The translations under genes and the position numbers were made by a program. The notes below the pieces were generated by a model. The model had not been told where the DNA came from. It did no database searches and saw nothing but the letters and a program-made list of their open reading frames with translations. DNA of 51,629 nt from Thiobacillus sp. 65-29 (GTDB lineage Bacteria > Pseudomonadota > Gammaproteobacteria > Burkholderiales > Thiobacillaceae): the NCBI GenBank assembly GCA_001899775.1, contig MKWN01000058.1, forward strand, positions 1 through 51,629, written 5' to 3'. Shown piece by piece: positions 18,150-35,884 of this stretch. Position 1 is the stretch's first letter; every line of letters begins with the position of its first letter.

Positions 18150-19451
18150 ATGAGTCGACTCAATCGCCGCGATTTTCTCAAGGCCGCCGCGCTAGGCGTC
18201 CCGGCCCTAGCGCTGCATGCGCCGTGGGCGTTCGCAAACGGCAAACAGCGCGTGGTGGTCGTGGGGGGCGGCTTCGGCGGCGCGGCGGCGGCCAAATACC
18301 TGAAGATGATGGCGCCCGCGCTCGACGTCACCCTCGTCGAGCGCAACAAGGTTTATGTATCCTGTCCCCTGTCCAACGAGGTTATCTCCGGACACGGCGA
18401 GCTCAAGGATCTCGAAGTCGGCTACGGTGGCCTGCAGAAGCGCGGCGTCAACGTGCTCTTCGACGAAGCGACCGCCATCGACGCGGCGAAGCGCACGGTC
18501 AGCCTCAAGGGCGGCACGACACTCGCCTACGACGCGCTGGTGTTGTCGCCGGGCATCGATTTCAACTACGCCGGTGTGGAAGGGTACACGGAGGAACTGG
18601 CGAATACCGATCTGCCGCACGCCTACAAGGCCGGACCGCAAACGCTCGCGCTGAAAAAGCAGCTCGAGGCGATGCCCGACGGCGGCACCTTCATCATCGC
18701 CGTACCGCCCGGCCCCTTCCGCTGCCCCCCAGGCCCTTACGAGCGCGCGTCGCAGGTGGCGGCCTATCTCAAGGGTCACGGCAAGACCAAATCGAAGGTG
18801 CTGATTCTCGACGCCAACGATTCCTTCTCCAAGAAGGGCCTGTTCGAACAGGCCTGGAAGACCCACTACGGCAGCATGATCGAGTGGGTGCCCGGCGCCT
18901 CCGACGGCAAAGTAGTGAAGATCGATCCCAAGACGAAGACCGCCTACACCAACTTCGGCGAGCACAAGGCAGACGTGCTCAACGTCATTCCACCGCATCA
19001 TGCCGGTTCGATCGCGAAGAATGCGGGGCTGACCAACGACAAGGGCTGGTGCACGGTCGACATGTTGACCATGGAATCGACGGTGCAGAAGAATATCTGG
19101 GTAGTGGGGGATTCCTGTGTGCATGGTGACCTCCCGGTCTACCCCATGCCGAAGTCGGCGCATGCGGCCGTCACCCAGGCGAAAGTGGCGGTCGGTGCGA
19201 TCCTCGCGCGGCTGGCCGGACAGCCCGCACCGACGCCGTATTTCGTCAACACCTGTTACAGCATCGCGGCTCCCGACTGGGGTTTTTCCGTGGTGCACGT
19301 GTACCGGGTGGAAGGCGGCAAGCTGATCTACGCACAGGAGGCCGGCGGTATCTCGGTGATCGAGACGCCCGCGATCACCACGCTGCGCAAACTGGAGGCG
19401 GAATACGCCGTCGGCTGGCTGAAGAACATCATGGCGGACTGTTTTGCCTGA
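18150..19451 (+). CDS. fccB: Flavocytochrome c sulfide dehydrogenase, FAD subunit (FccB/SoxF-like)
   Basis: FAD protein that oxidises sulfide (or a persulfide) in the periplasm and hands electrons to the diheme partner. The 433-aa product has a Tat signal ([12 protein letters not shown]), an FAD dinucleotide motif [14 protein letters not shown] (about residues 35-48), and the two redox cysteines expected in FCSD: C192 in [15 protein letters not shown] and C369 in [17 protein letters not shown]. The C-terminal FCSD domain is recognisable. Its position between Nap and the octaheme nitrite reductase is unusual and suggests sulfide-driven nitrite reduction, which is inference. The start has GGGAGACTGCC upstream. 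Confidence 0.92.
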   Translation: MSRLNRRDFLKAAALGVPALALHAPWAFANGKQRVVVVGGGFGGAAAAKYLKMMAPALDVTLVERNKVYVSCPLSNEVISGHGELKDLEVGYGGLQKRGVNVLFDEATAIDAAKRTVSLKGGTTLAYDALVLSPGIDFNYAGVEGYTEELANTDLPHAYKAGPQTLALKKQLEAMPDGGTFIIAVPPGPFRCPPGPYERASQVAAYLKGHGKTKSKVLILDANDSFSKKGLFEQAWKTHYGSMIEWVPGASDGKVVKIDPKTKTAYTNFGEHKADVLNVIPPHHAGSIAKNAGLTNDKGWCTVDMLTMESTVQKNIWVVGDSCVHGDLPVYPMPKSAHAAVTQAKVAVGAILARLAGQPAPTPYFVNTCYSIAAPDWGFSVVHVYRVEGGKLIYAQEAGGISVIETPAITTLRKLEAEYAVGWLKNIMADCFA

Positions 19452-19486
19452 GTACACGCATCGCTGAATTTCCAGGGGAGAACGCC

Positions 19487-21202
19487 ATGAGCAGAGGGAA
19501 CCGTTATACGCGCTGGCTGCTGGCGGCCGCCGCCGCATGGCTGGGCTGCGCCGTGCAGGCTGCGGAGCCGCCGAAACCGCCGATCAAGCCGGTCGATACC
19601 GAGAAATGCTTCGCGTGCCACGTCGAGATCGAGGATTTCCATGCCGAGGGGCGCCATGCCACGGTCAACTGCGCGCACTGTCACGAGAATCTCGATGCGC
19701 ACCTGAAGACGGCCAAGCCGAAGAACATGGGGACGCGGCCGGTCACCATCACCGATCATCGCGCGTGTGCGACCTGTCACGCCGACCAGTACAACTCCTT
19801 CGTGCAGACCAACCTGAATTCGCCGGCGCGTCTGGAAAAGGCTACCTTCAAGGGCCGCTCGCCGCTGTTCGACAAGCTGATGGAGGGCTACGGCTTCACC
19901 AAGGAGCATGGCGAACCGCGCTCGCACGCCTTCATGCTGGTCGACCAGTGGGCGGTCGACCGCGCCTTTGGCGGACGCATCCAGTTCAAGGACTGGACCT
20001 ACATCAACAAGGCCGAACTGGCGGCGAACAATGCGTGGAACGTGCTGGTCGATCGCGAGCCGGCGACTTCAGACCAGAAGAAATTCATGCGCCAGACCGT
20101 CACCGCAGTCAACCCGGTGTGCATGAACTGCAAGACGCAGGATCACATCCTCGACTGGAGCTATCGCGGCGACAAGCACCCCGCGGCGAAATGGGACCGC
20201 ACGTCCAAGCCAGTCGAGTTCGCGCGCGCGATGAAGCATCCGCTCAACTGTTTCATGTGCCACGACCCGCATTCGGCTGGCCCGCGCGTGGTGCGTGATG
20301 CGCTGATCGATGCCGTGGTCGATCGCAAGCTTGGCACCTATCCGATGGACCCCGAGAAGAGCCAGAAGACGACCATGACCAAGGTCACGTTCAAGCGAAA
20401 CGGGAGCGACTTCCGCGCCATCGGCGTGCTCAACCGGGTTGATTCCAACCTGATGTGCGCGCAATGTCACGTCGAGTACAACTGCGGACCCGGCTACGAC
20501 TGCACCGACCCGGAGGACCACAAGCCCGTCGGCATGGCGGATGCGCGCACCAACATCTTCCCCTGGACCAACGTGTTCGGCTACAAGAAGGTCATGGTCG
20601 AGGGCTACAAGTTCAAGGACTTCAAGCATGCCGGCACCGGGGCCTACCTGCCCAAGATCCAGCACCCCGAATTCGAGACCTACTGGGGATCGAAGCATGA
20701 ACAGGCAGGGGTCGAGTGCAAGAACTGTCACATGCCGAAGAAGGTGCTGGCCAACGGCAAGACGCTGACCTCGCACCAGCAGATGTCACCGCGCTACCAG
20801 ATCAAGGAAACCTGTCTCACCTGCCACAAGGACTGGAGCGAGAAGGATGCCCTCTATCACATCGATTCGATCCAGAACTACACCCGTGGCAAGCTGGCCA
20901 AGGCCGAATTCTGGATCGCCAGCCTGATCGACTGGATCGGCAAGGCACAGGCCGCCGGCACGGTGCCGAAGGACGTGATGGACAAGGCCTATGATCTTCA
21001 GTACGACGCCACCCTGTACTGGGAGTGGTGGACCGCCGAGAACTCCGACGGTTTCCACAACCCGCAGAACGCGCGTGAGTCGCTCACTCGCTCGATGGAC
21101 GCCGCGCAGGAAGGCATCGCCCTTCTGAAGAAGGCGCTGGGGGCGGACAAGGCGCCGGCTGCCGTCGGCAACAGCAAGACCGCCGCACAGAAGCCGTACT
21201 GA
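19487..21202 (+). CDS. Octaheme nitrite reductase (TvNiR/ONR type), ammonia-forming
   Basis: A 571-aa secreted multiheme enzyme (signal peptide to about residue 26) with eight heme sites: CXXCH at 41, 62 and 94, the lysine-ligated active-site motif C212-MNC-K216, then CXXCH at 255, 324, 411 and 443. Three extra N-terminal hemes before a CXXCK plus a NrfA-like C-terminal half is the arrangement of the Thioalkalivibrio octaheme nitrite reductase. The Y331-N-C333 step just after heme 6 matches the Tyr-x-Cys pair that is cross-linked in that enzyme, and Q392-H393 match its catalytic Gln-His. It is expected to reduce nitrite to ammonium with six electrons, and possibly sulfite. HAO is unlikely (all eight CXXCH), and so is MccA (long-spaced heme motif). 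AGGGGAGAA precedes the start. Confidence 0.9.
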   Translation: MSRGNRYTRWLLAAAAAWLGCAVQAAEPPKPPIKPVDTEKCFACHVEIEDFHAEGRHATVNCAHCHENLDAHLKTAKPKNMGTRPVTITDHRACATCHADQYNSFVQTNLNSPARLEKATFKGRSPLFDKLMEGYGFTKEHGEPRSHAFMLVDQWAVDRAFGGRIQFKDWTYINKAELAANNAWNVLVDREPATSDQKKFMRQTVTAVNPVCMNCKTQDHILDWSYRGDKHPAAKWDRTSKPVEFARAMKHPLNCFMCHDPHSAGPRVVRDALIDAVVDRKLGTYPMDPEKSQKTTMTKVTFKRNGSDFRAIGVLNRVDSNLMCAQCHVEYNCGPGYDCTDPEDHKPVGMADARTNIFPWTNVFGYKKVMVEGYKFKDFKHAGTGAYLPKIQHPEFETYWGSKHEQAGVECKNCHMPKKVLANGKTLTSHQQMSPRYQIKETCLTCHKDWSEKDALYHIDSIQNYTRGKLAKAEFWIASLIDWIGKAQAAGTVPKDVMDKAYDLQYDATLYWEWWTAENSDGFHNPQNARESLTRSMDAAQEGIALLKKALGADKAPAAVGNSKTAAQKPY

Positions 21203-21225
21203 CGCGGTGGGTGCTGGATCATTCC

Positions 21226-21249
21226 GGGGGGCTTGCGCCCCCCTTTTTT
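21226..21249 (+). terminator. Rho-independent terminator after the octaheme nitrite reductase
   Basis: GGGGGG-CTTGCG-CCCCCC followed by six T. It separates the nitrite reductase from the ccm operon, so ccm needs its own promoter in the roughly 80 bp that follow. Confidence 0.9.
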
Positions 21250-21328
21250 CGTCCATTCGCCGGCGTGGCGAGCGGTGCCGGGGGGGTGAATTCTGGTAAG
21301 CTGCGGGGTTGATTCACGCTTGCCTGTC

Positions 21329-21961
21329 ATGAACGCTTTTCCCGTCCTTTCCGCTGAGGGTCTCGCCTGCGAACGCAGCGAACACACGCTGTTCCATGGA
21401 CTCGGCTTCGAGCTGGACGGCGGCGAGGCCCTGCTGGTGCGCGGGGGCAACGGGCGCGGCAAGACCAGCCTGTTGCGCATCCTGTGCGGCCTGTCGCAGC
21501 CGGCGGCCGGTGCCGTGCACTGGCGCGGCGAGCCGCTCGCACGCGTACATGAGCAATACGGGCGCGAGATGGCCTACGTTGGCCACGTCAACGGCATCAA
21601 GGACGACCTCACGCCGCTGGAGAACCTGCGTCTGGCGGCCGACCTCGGCGGGCGGACGCTGGACGAAGATGCCGCGGTCGCGGCACTGGAACAGCTGGGC
21701 CTGGGGCGCTGTCTCGACCTGCCGGCGCGCGTGCTGTCCTTCGGCCAGCGCCGCCGTGTCGCGCTGGCGGGGCTGGTGACGGCCGGCGCGCTGCTGTGGA
21801 TTCTCGACGAGCCCCTGACGGGGCTGGACGTGCACGGCGTCGCGCTGGTCGAAGGGTTGATCCGCGACCATGTCCTTGCCGGCGGCATGGTCATCATGAC
21901 CACTCATCAACCGCTGTCGCTCGACGGCCTCACGCCCAAGTCGGTTTCGGTCGGGGAGTGA
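21329..21961 (+). CDS. ccmA: Heme exporter ATP-binding protein CcmA
   Basis: ATPase of the CcmABCD complex, which releases holo-CcmE during cytochrome c maturation. The 210-aa product has Walker A (GGNGRGKTSLLR, about residues 37-48), a degenerate signature LSFGQRRRVALA, and Walker B LLWILDEPLTGLD. The start is taken as ATG 21329 (MNAFPVLSAEGLACERSEHT); a TTG 9 bp earlier is an alternative. It begins the ccm operon, which is complete (A to I) and ordered as in many Proteobacteria. Confidence 0.95.
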   Translation: MNAFPVLSAEGLACERSEHTLFHGLGFELDGGEALLVRGGNGRGKTSLLRILCGLSQPAAGAVHWRGEPLARVHEQYGREMAYVGHVNGIKDDLTPLENLRLAADLGGRTLDEDAAVAALEQLGLGRCLDLPARVLSFGQRRRVALAGLVTAGALLWILDEPLTGLDVHGVALVEGLIRDHVLAGGMVIMTTHQPLSLDGLTPKSVSVGE

Positions 21962-21983
21962 TGGGCGCCACCCATGAATCCGC

Positions 21984-22652
21984 ATGTTGCGCTTTCTGAT
22001 CGCGGTCATCCGCCGCGACATCCTGCTCGCCGCGCGCCGTCGCGGCGACTGGCTGACCGCGCAATTCTTCTTCGTCATGGTCACGAGCCTGTTTCCGCTT
22101 GGCATCGGCCCGGAACCGGCGATGCTGCGGACCATTGGTCCGGGGGTGGTGTGGGTGGCGGCGCTGCTCGCCTGCCTGCTGTCGCTGGGGCGACTGTATG
22201 CCGACGACCACCGCGACGGCAGCCTGGAGCAGCTCCTGCTCGCGCCGTATTCGAATGCGCTGCTGGCGCTGGGCAAGGCGATCGCCCACTGGATCATCAA
22301 CGGCATTCCGCTGCTGCTGATCGCGCCGGTGCTGGGCATCCAGTTCGGCCTGCCGGCCGACGCGCTGGTGGTACTGGTGCTGTCGCTGGCGATCGGCACG
22401 CCGGTGCTGTCGCTGCTGGGCGGCATCGGCGCGGCGCTGACGCTGGGGCTGCGCGGAGGCGGCGTGCTGATCACCCTGCTGATCCTGCCACTCTATGTGC
22501 CGGTGCTGATTTTCGGCGCGGGAGCGGTCGATGGCACGCTTTCGGGAACTGGTGCCGAGGCGCACCTGTCCCTGTTGGGGGCGGTGCTGGTGATGGCACT
22601 GCTGGTCGCGCCGTGGATCAGCGCACTCGCCCTTCGAGTATCCGTGGAGTGA
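21984..22652 (+). CDS. ccmB: Heme exporter membrane protein CcmB
   Basis: A 222-aa inner-membrane permease partner of CcmA with about six hydrophobic helices. Typical CcmB features are the start LRFLIAVIRRDILLAARRRG and the loop ADDHRDGSLEQLLLAPYSN. It lies 22 bp after ccmA. The start ATG is at 21984. Confidence 0.95.
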   Translation: MLRFLIAVIRRDILLAARRRGDWLTAQFFFVMVTSLFPLGIGPEPAMLRTIGPGVVWVAALLACLLSLGRLYADDHRDGSLEQLLLAPYSNALLALGKAIAHWIINGIPLLLIAPVLGIQFGLPADALVVLVLSLAIGTPVLSLLGGIGAALTLGLRGGGVLITLLILPLYVPVLIFGAGAVDGTLSGTGAEAHLSLLGAVLVMALLVAPWISALALRVSVE

Positions 22653-22656
22653 ACCC

Positions 22657-23391
22657 TTGAGTCTTTATCATTACGCCTCGCCGGCGACCTTCTATCCGCT
22701 CGCCGGCCGGCTCGTGCCCTGGTTCGCCGCGCTCGCTGTCGTGTTCGCCGCGGTGGGGCTTTACCTCAGCTTCTTCGTTGCGCCGACCGACTTCCAGCAG
22801 GGCGAGGGTTACCGCATCATCTTCATCCACGTGCCGGCGGCGTGGATGTCGATGTTCATCTACATCGTCATGGCGTTCTGGTCCGCCATCGGCCTGGCCT
22901 GGAACACGCGCCTGTCCTTCGTCATGGCGCGTGCGCTTGCGCCCACCGGCGCCATGTTCACCTTCCTCGCGCTGTGGACGGGGGCGCTGTGGGGCAAGCC
23001 GATGTGGGGTGCGTGGTGGGTGTGGGATGCGCGTCTCACCTCGGAACTCATCCTGCTGTTCCTGTACGTGGGCTACATGGCGCTGCAGGCGGCCATCGAC
23101 GACCCGCGCCGCGCCGATCGCGCCGGGGCGCTGCTCAATCTGGTCGGTGTCATCAACGTGCCGATCATCTATTTTTCGGTCAAGTGGTGGAACACCCTGC
23201 ACCAGGGCGCGTCGGTGAGTCTTACCCGTGCGCCGTCGATGGCGCAGGTCATGCTGTGGGGCATGCTCGTCATGGCGCTCGCGGCGTGGATGTATACCAT
23301 CGCCGTCGCCCTCGCACGCGCGCGCACCCTCATTCTCGAGCGTGAGCGGCAGACCGAGTGGGCACGCGCCGTTCTCAAGGAGCAGGCATGA
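22657..23391 (+). CDS. ccmC: Heme handling protein CcmC
   Basis: Loads heme onto CcmE at the outer face of the inner membrane. The 244-aa protein has six transmembrane helices, the tryptophan-rich heme-binding motif WGAWWVWDARLTSELIL (about residues 114-130) and flanking His ligand candidates (IHVPAAWMS; NTLHQGASV). The start codon is TTG at 22657, 4 bp after the ccmB stop. Its stop overlaps ccmD (ATGA). Confidence 0.96.
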   Translation: MSLYHYASPATFYPLAGRLVPWFAALAVVFAAVGLYLSFFVAPTDFQQGEGYRIIFIHVPAAWMSMFIYIVMAFWSAIGLAWNTRLSFVMARALAPTGAMFTFLALWTGALWGKPMWGAWWVWDARLTSELILLFLYVGYMALQAAIDDPRRADRAGALLNLVGVINVPIIYFSVKWWNTLHQGASVSLTRAPSMAQVMLWGMLVMALAAWMYTIAVALARARTLILERERQTEWARAVLKEQA

Positions 23392-23561
23392 TCTGGGAAA
23401 GCTGGGACGCCTTCTGGGCCATGGGCGGCTACGCGCTCTATGTGTGGGGTTCGTTCGGTGCGACGCTCGCCTGCATCGTGGGGGAGGTGTGGCGGGTGCG
23501 TCGGCAGCGCCGCCAGGTCATCAGCCGCCTGCGCCGCCTGCAACGATTCGATTCGCAATGA
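23388..23561 (+). CDS. ccmD: Heme exporter protein CcmD
   Basis: A 57-aa single-helix protein that stabilises the CcmABC complex. It has the usual start ([20 protein letters not shown]), one membrane helix, then a basic tail ([18 protein letters not shown]). The ATG at 23388 overlaps the ccmC stop; a longer in-frame start at 23358 is not used. Confidence 0.92.
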   Translation: MIWESWDAFWAMGGYALYVWGSFGATLACIVGEVWRVRRQRRQVISRLRRLQRFDSQ

Positions 23562-23571
23562 GCATTCAATC

Positions 23572-24018
23572 ATGAAATCACGCCACAAGAAACTTGCCAT
23601 CATCGTTCTCGTCGTTGCCGGCCTCGGTATCGCCGCCGCCCTCGTGCTCAACGCTTTCCAGAGCAATCTGGTGTTCTTTTTCTCGCCGAGCCAGGTCGCC
23701 AATGGCGAAGCGCCGACCGGGCGCGCATTCCGCATCGGCGGGCTGGTCGAGGCGGGCAGCATCCAGCGCCAGCCCGACGGCCTGTCGGTGCGCTTCGTCG
23801 TCACCGACACCGCGCGCACCATTCCGGTGATCTATACGGGCATCCTTCCCGACCTGTTCAAGGAAGGCAAGGGCGTGGTCGCCGAAGGTCGCCTGGGTGG
23901 CGACGGCGTGTTCACCGCCACCCAGGTGCTCGCCAAGCACGACGAGAACTACATGCCCCCCGAGGCGGCGCACGCCGTCGAACAGGCGCAGAAGGCCCAG
24001 CAAACGGTGGTCGAATGA
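23572..24018 (+). CDS. ccmE: Heme chaperone CcmE
   Basis: Periplasmic membrane-anchored chaperone that carries heme covalently to CcmF/H. The 148-aa protein has an N-terminal anchor (residues 8-29), an OB-fold beta barrel, and the heme-binding motif KHDENYMP with H123 and Y127. Standard H-type CcmE (HxxxY). It begins 10 bp after ccmD. Confidence 0.96.
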   Translation: MKSRHKKLAIIVLVVAGLGIAAALVLNAFQSNLVFFFSPSQVANGEAPTGRAFRIGGLVEAGSIQRQPDGLSVRFVVTDTARTIPVIYTGILPDLFKEGKGVVAEGRLGGDGVFTATQVLAKHDENYMPPEAAHAVEQAQKAQQTVVE

Positions 24019-24058
24019 GCGCGACGGGCGCGGCATCGGCGGTTGACGAGGAGAAAAC

Positions 24059-26035
24059 ATGATTCCCGAGCTTGGACATTTCGCATTGATCCTTGGACTG
24101 CTGCTGGCACTGGCGCAATCGGTGCTGCCGCTGGTCGGGGCGCAGCGCGGCGACCGCACCCTGATGGCGGTGGCGCGGCCTGCCGCGCAGGGGCAGTTCG
24201 TCTTCGTCGCGCTGGCCTTCGGCTGCCTGGCCTGGTCCTTCCTTGCCAACGACTTTTCCGTGATGAACGTGGCGCGCAACTCCTACTCGCGCCTGCCGGA
24301 GGTGTATCGCATCACTGCGACCTGGGGCTCGCACGAGGGCTCGATGCTGCTGTGGGTGCTGATACTTGGTTTCTGGAGCACGGCCGTCGCGGTCTTCTCG
24401 CGCCACTTGCCGGAAGACATGGTGGCGCGTGTGCTCGGCATCATGGGCCTGATCTCGGTGGGCTTCCTCGCCTTCCTGCTCACCACCTCGAATCCCTTCA
24501 CGCGGCTCGTCCCGGCGGCGCCGGATGGCAGCGACCTGAATCCGCTGTTGCAGGACTGGGGCATGATCATGCATCCGCCGATGCTCTACATGGGTTACGT
24601 CGGTTTCGCGGTCGCCTTCGCCTTCGCCATCGCCGCGCTGCTGTCCGGCAAGCTCGATGCCGCCTGGGCGCGCTGGTCGCGGCCGTGGACCACGGTGGCC
24701 TGGGCCTTCCTCACGCTGGGCATCGTGCTCGGCAGCTGGTGGGCCTATCGTGAACTCGGCTGGGGCGGCTGGTGGTTCTGGGATCCGACCGAGAATGCCT
24801 CGTTCATGCCCTGGATCGCCGGCACGGCACTGATCCACTCGCTCGCCGTGACGGAAAAGCGTGGCGCGTTCAAGGCGTGGACCGTGCTGCTGGCACTGGT
24901 GGCGTTCTCGCTGTCGTTGCTCGGCACCTTCCTCGTGCGCTCCGGCGTGCTGTCCTCGGTGCACGCGTTTGCCACCGATCCGGCGCGCGGCGCGTTCATC
25001 CTCGGTTTTCTCGCGGTGGTCATCGGCGGTTCGCTGGTGCTGTACGCATGGCGTGCACCGAAGATGATCACCGGCGGCGGCTTCTCCTGGTTCTCGCGCG
25101 AATCGCTGCTGCTCGCCAACAACGTCATTCTGGTCGCCGCGCTGGGGGCGGTGTTGCTGGGTACGCTGTACCCGCTGTTCATGGACGCCATGGGGCTGGG
25201 CAAGATTTCCGTCGGCCCGCCTTATTTCAATGCCGTGTTCGTGCCGCTGATGGCGCCGGCGCTGTTCCTCATGGGCGTCGGTCCGCTGGTGCGCTGGAAG
25301 GAAGGCAGTCTGCCCGACGCCTGGACGCGCCTGAAATGGGCGCTGGCGGTGGCCGTGGTTGCGGCGCTGCTGCTGCCGTTCACCGTGGACGGCTTCAAGC
25401 CGTGGGCGAGCCTCGGCTTCTTCCTCGCGGTTTGGATCACGCTGGCGGTGGCGGTCGCGTTCCGTGACCGCCTGGGCCACGGAGCGGGCGGCGTCGGCCA
25501 GAGGCTGCGCAGCGTGCCGCGCGGTTTCTGGGGCATGCAGCTCGCGCACTTCGGCGTGGCGGTCGGCATCGCCGGCATCGCCGTGGTCGCCAACTTCGAG
25601 AGCGAGCGCGATGTGCGCATGGATGTCGGCAGCTACGCCGAGCTTGCCGGCTACACCTTCACCTTCCGCGGGGCGACTGAACGCGACGGTCCCAACTACC
25701 GCGCGGCCCGCGGTACCGTGGAAGTGACCCGCAACGGCGCCCCCGTCGCCACGCTGCATCCGGAGAAGCGCCTGTACAACGCCTCCGGCATGGCGATGAC
25801 CGAGGCGGCGCTGCATGCCAACCTGTTCCGCGACCTCTATGTGGCCATGGGCGAACAACTGGACGAACAGGGGGCGTGGAGCATTCGCCTGTTCCACAAG
25901 CCGTTCATTAACTGGCTGTGGCTGGGCGGGGCGTTCATGGTCGTCGGCGGCTTGCTTGCTGCGTCCGACAGGCGCTACCGCATCGCCCTGCGGCGCAGCG
26001 AACTGCCGCGCGGCCTCGCCGCGCAGGGAGCCTGA
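24059..26035 (+). CDS. ccmF: Heme lyase subunit CcmF
   Basis: Core subunit of the cytochrome c heme ligation complex. The 658-aa integral membrane protein has about fifteen helices, the WWD domain WGGWWFWDPTENASFMPWI (about residues 236-254), and the family segments ATWGSHEGSMLLWVL and LFLVRSGVLSSVHAFA-like FLVRSGVLSSVHAFA. The start is ATG 24059 with GAGGAGAAAAC. It is the only CcmF/NrfE-type lyase in the window, which matters because the octaheme reductase has a CXXCK site. Confidence 0.96.
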   Translation: MIPELGHFALILGLLLALAQSVLPLVGAQRGDRTLMAVARPAAQGQFVFVALAFGCLAWSFLANDFSVMNVARNSYSRLPEVYRITATWGSHEGSMLLWVLILGFWSTAVAVFSRHLPEDMVARVLGIMGLISVGFLAFLLTTSNPFTRLVPAAPDGSDLNPLLQDWGMIMHPPMLYMGYVGFAVAFAFAIAALLSGKLDAAWARWSRPWTTVAWAFLTLGIVLGSWWAYRELGWGGWWFWDPTENASFMPWIAGTALIHSLAVTEKRGAFKAWTVLLALVAFSLSLLGTFLVRSGVLSSVHAFATDPARGAFILGFLAVVIGGSLVLYAWRAPKMITGGGFSWFSRESLLLANNVILVAALGAVLLGTLYPLFMDAMGLGKISVGPPYFNAVFVPLMAPALFLMGVGPLVRWKEGSLPDAWTRLKWALAVAVVAALLLPFTVDGFKPWASLGFFLAVWITLAVAVAFRDRLGHGAGGVGQRLRSVPRGFWGMQLAHFGVAVGIAGIAVVANFESERDVRMDVGSYAELAGYTFTFRGATERDGPNYRAARGTVEVTRNGAPVATLHPEKRLYNASGMAMTEAALHANLFRDLYVAMGEQLDEQGAWSIRLFHKPFINWLWLGGAFMVVGGLLAASDRRYRIALRRSELPRGLAAQGA

Positions 26036-26037
26036 GC

Positions 26038-26559
26038 ATGAAGCGCTGGTTGCCGCTGCTGGCCTTTCTCGTCCTGGTGGGCTTCTTCGCCAAGGGGCTG
26101 TTCCTCAATCCGCGCGAGGTGCCGTCGCCCTTGATCGACCGTCCTGCGCCGGCGTTCAAGCTGCCGCTGGTGGGCAACGACGCCGCGTCGTTCAGCCCCG
26201 CCGACATGCGCGGCAAGGTGTGGTTGCTCAACGTGTGGGCGCCCTGGTGCGTGTCGTGCCGTCAGGAGCATCCGGTGTTGATGCAGATCGCACAGGGCGG
26301 GCGCGTGCCCATCGTCGGGCTGAACTGGAAGGACCGTGATCGCGAGGCTGCGATGCTGCTCGCGCGCGCCGGCAGTCCTTACCTTGCCGTGCCCGAGGAT
26401 CTCGACGGCCGCGTCGGCATCGACTACGGCGTCACCGGCACGCCAGAAACCTATGTCATCGATCGCGAGGGTATCGTGCGCATGAAGCATATCGGCCCGA
26501 TCAGCCCGGACGTGTGGAAAGAGAAATTCGAACCGAAATTGAAGGAGCTCGGCGCATGA
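26038..26559 (+). CDS. ccmG: Thiol:disulfide interchange protein CcmG (DsbE)
   Basis: Periplasmic membrane-anchored thioredoxin-fold protein that reduces the CXXC thiols of apocytochromes. The 173-aa product has an N-terminal anchor (to about residue 22), the redox motif WAPWCVSCRQEH, the CcmG-type acidic stretch around GLNWKDRDREA, and the cis-Pro region GVTGTPETYVID. The start is ATG 26038, 2 bp after the ccmF stop. The stop overlaps ccmH. Confidence 0.95.
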   Translation: MKRWLPLLAFLVLVGFFAKGLFLNPREVPSPLIDRPAPAFKLPLVGNDAASFSPADMRGKVWLLNVWAPWCVSCRQEHPVLMQIAQGGRVPIVGLNWKDRDREAAMLLARAGSPYLAVPEDLDGRVGIDYGVTGTPETYVIDREGIVRMKHIGPISPDVWKEKFEPKLKELGA

Positions 26560-27043
26560 GCGATCGCATCCGCAACCTCATGCTGGCGCTCTTGCTGGTG
26601 TGTGCGCCGTCTTTGGCTGTCAGCGCCGCGCCGAACGACGCAGCAGCCAGGGAAGCAGCACCCAACGCCGAAAACCCGGAGATCGAGCAGCGCATGGTGC
26701 GTCTGGCGGAAGACCTCCGCTGCCTGGTCTGCCAGAACGAGTCGCTCGCCGGCTCCAAGGCCGAACTGGCGGAGGATCTGCGGCGCGAGATCCGCGACCA
26801 GATGAAGGCAGGCAAGAGCGACCCCGAGGTGATCGATTACCTGACCGCGCGCTACGGCGATTTCGTGCTGTACCGGCCCCCGTTCAAGCCGGTGACCTGG
26901 CTGCTCTGGCTGGGTCCGGTGCTGTTTCTCGGCGCCGGCGCCGCTGCCTGGTACGTCACGCTGCGCCGCCGTCGTGCCGCAGCGGCCGAACCGCCGGATG
27001 AACAGAAACTTGCCGCGGCCGCCCGGCTGCTGAAAGAAGATCA

Positions 27044-27047
<4 letters not shown>
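26556..27047 (+). CDS. ccmH: Cytochrome c maturation protein CcmH
   Basis: Thiol-redox subunit that delivers the apocytochrome to CcmF. The 163-aa product has a signal peptide, the LRCLVCQ motif (about residues 54-60), a three-helix domain with VIDYLTARYGDFVLYRPPF, and a C-terminal membrane helix. This is the short CcmH; the TPR part is encoded separately by ccmI. The ATG overlaps the ccmG stop and its stop overlaps ccmI (ATGA at both joints). Confidence 0.95.
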
Positions 27048-35774
<8,727 letters not shown>

Positions 35775-35779
35775 TTTGC

Positions 35780-35850
35780 GGTCCGCGAAGGACGTGAAGC
35801 GTCCAGGGTATTCGGGCTCGCTTCGCGTTTCTTTGCGCCTTTCGCGGACC
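35780..35850. repeat. Inverted-repeat element between ligA and galU
   Basis: GGTCCGCGAAGGACGTGAAG (from 35780) and its imperfect mirror ending CGCCTTTCGCGGACC (to 35850). It resembles the element at 30841-30931: both share TCCGCGAAGG and TTTCGCG/TTCGCGGA arm ends. It begins 5 bp after the ligA stop and ends 34 bp before the galU start. Confidence 0.8.
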
Positions 35851-35884
35851 AAATGTTCTTGAATCAGACAATCATGGAAGAGAC

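Noticed and set aside
19487-21202. Calling the octaheme protein NrfA, HAO or MccA
   Set aside because: NrfA has five hemes; HAO-type proteins have eight CXXCH and no CXXCK; MccA has a widely spaced heme motif. The observed order fits ONR.
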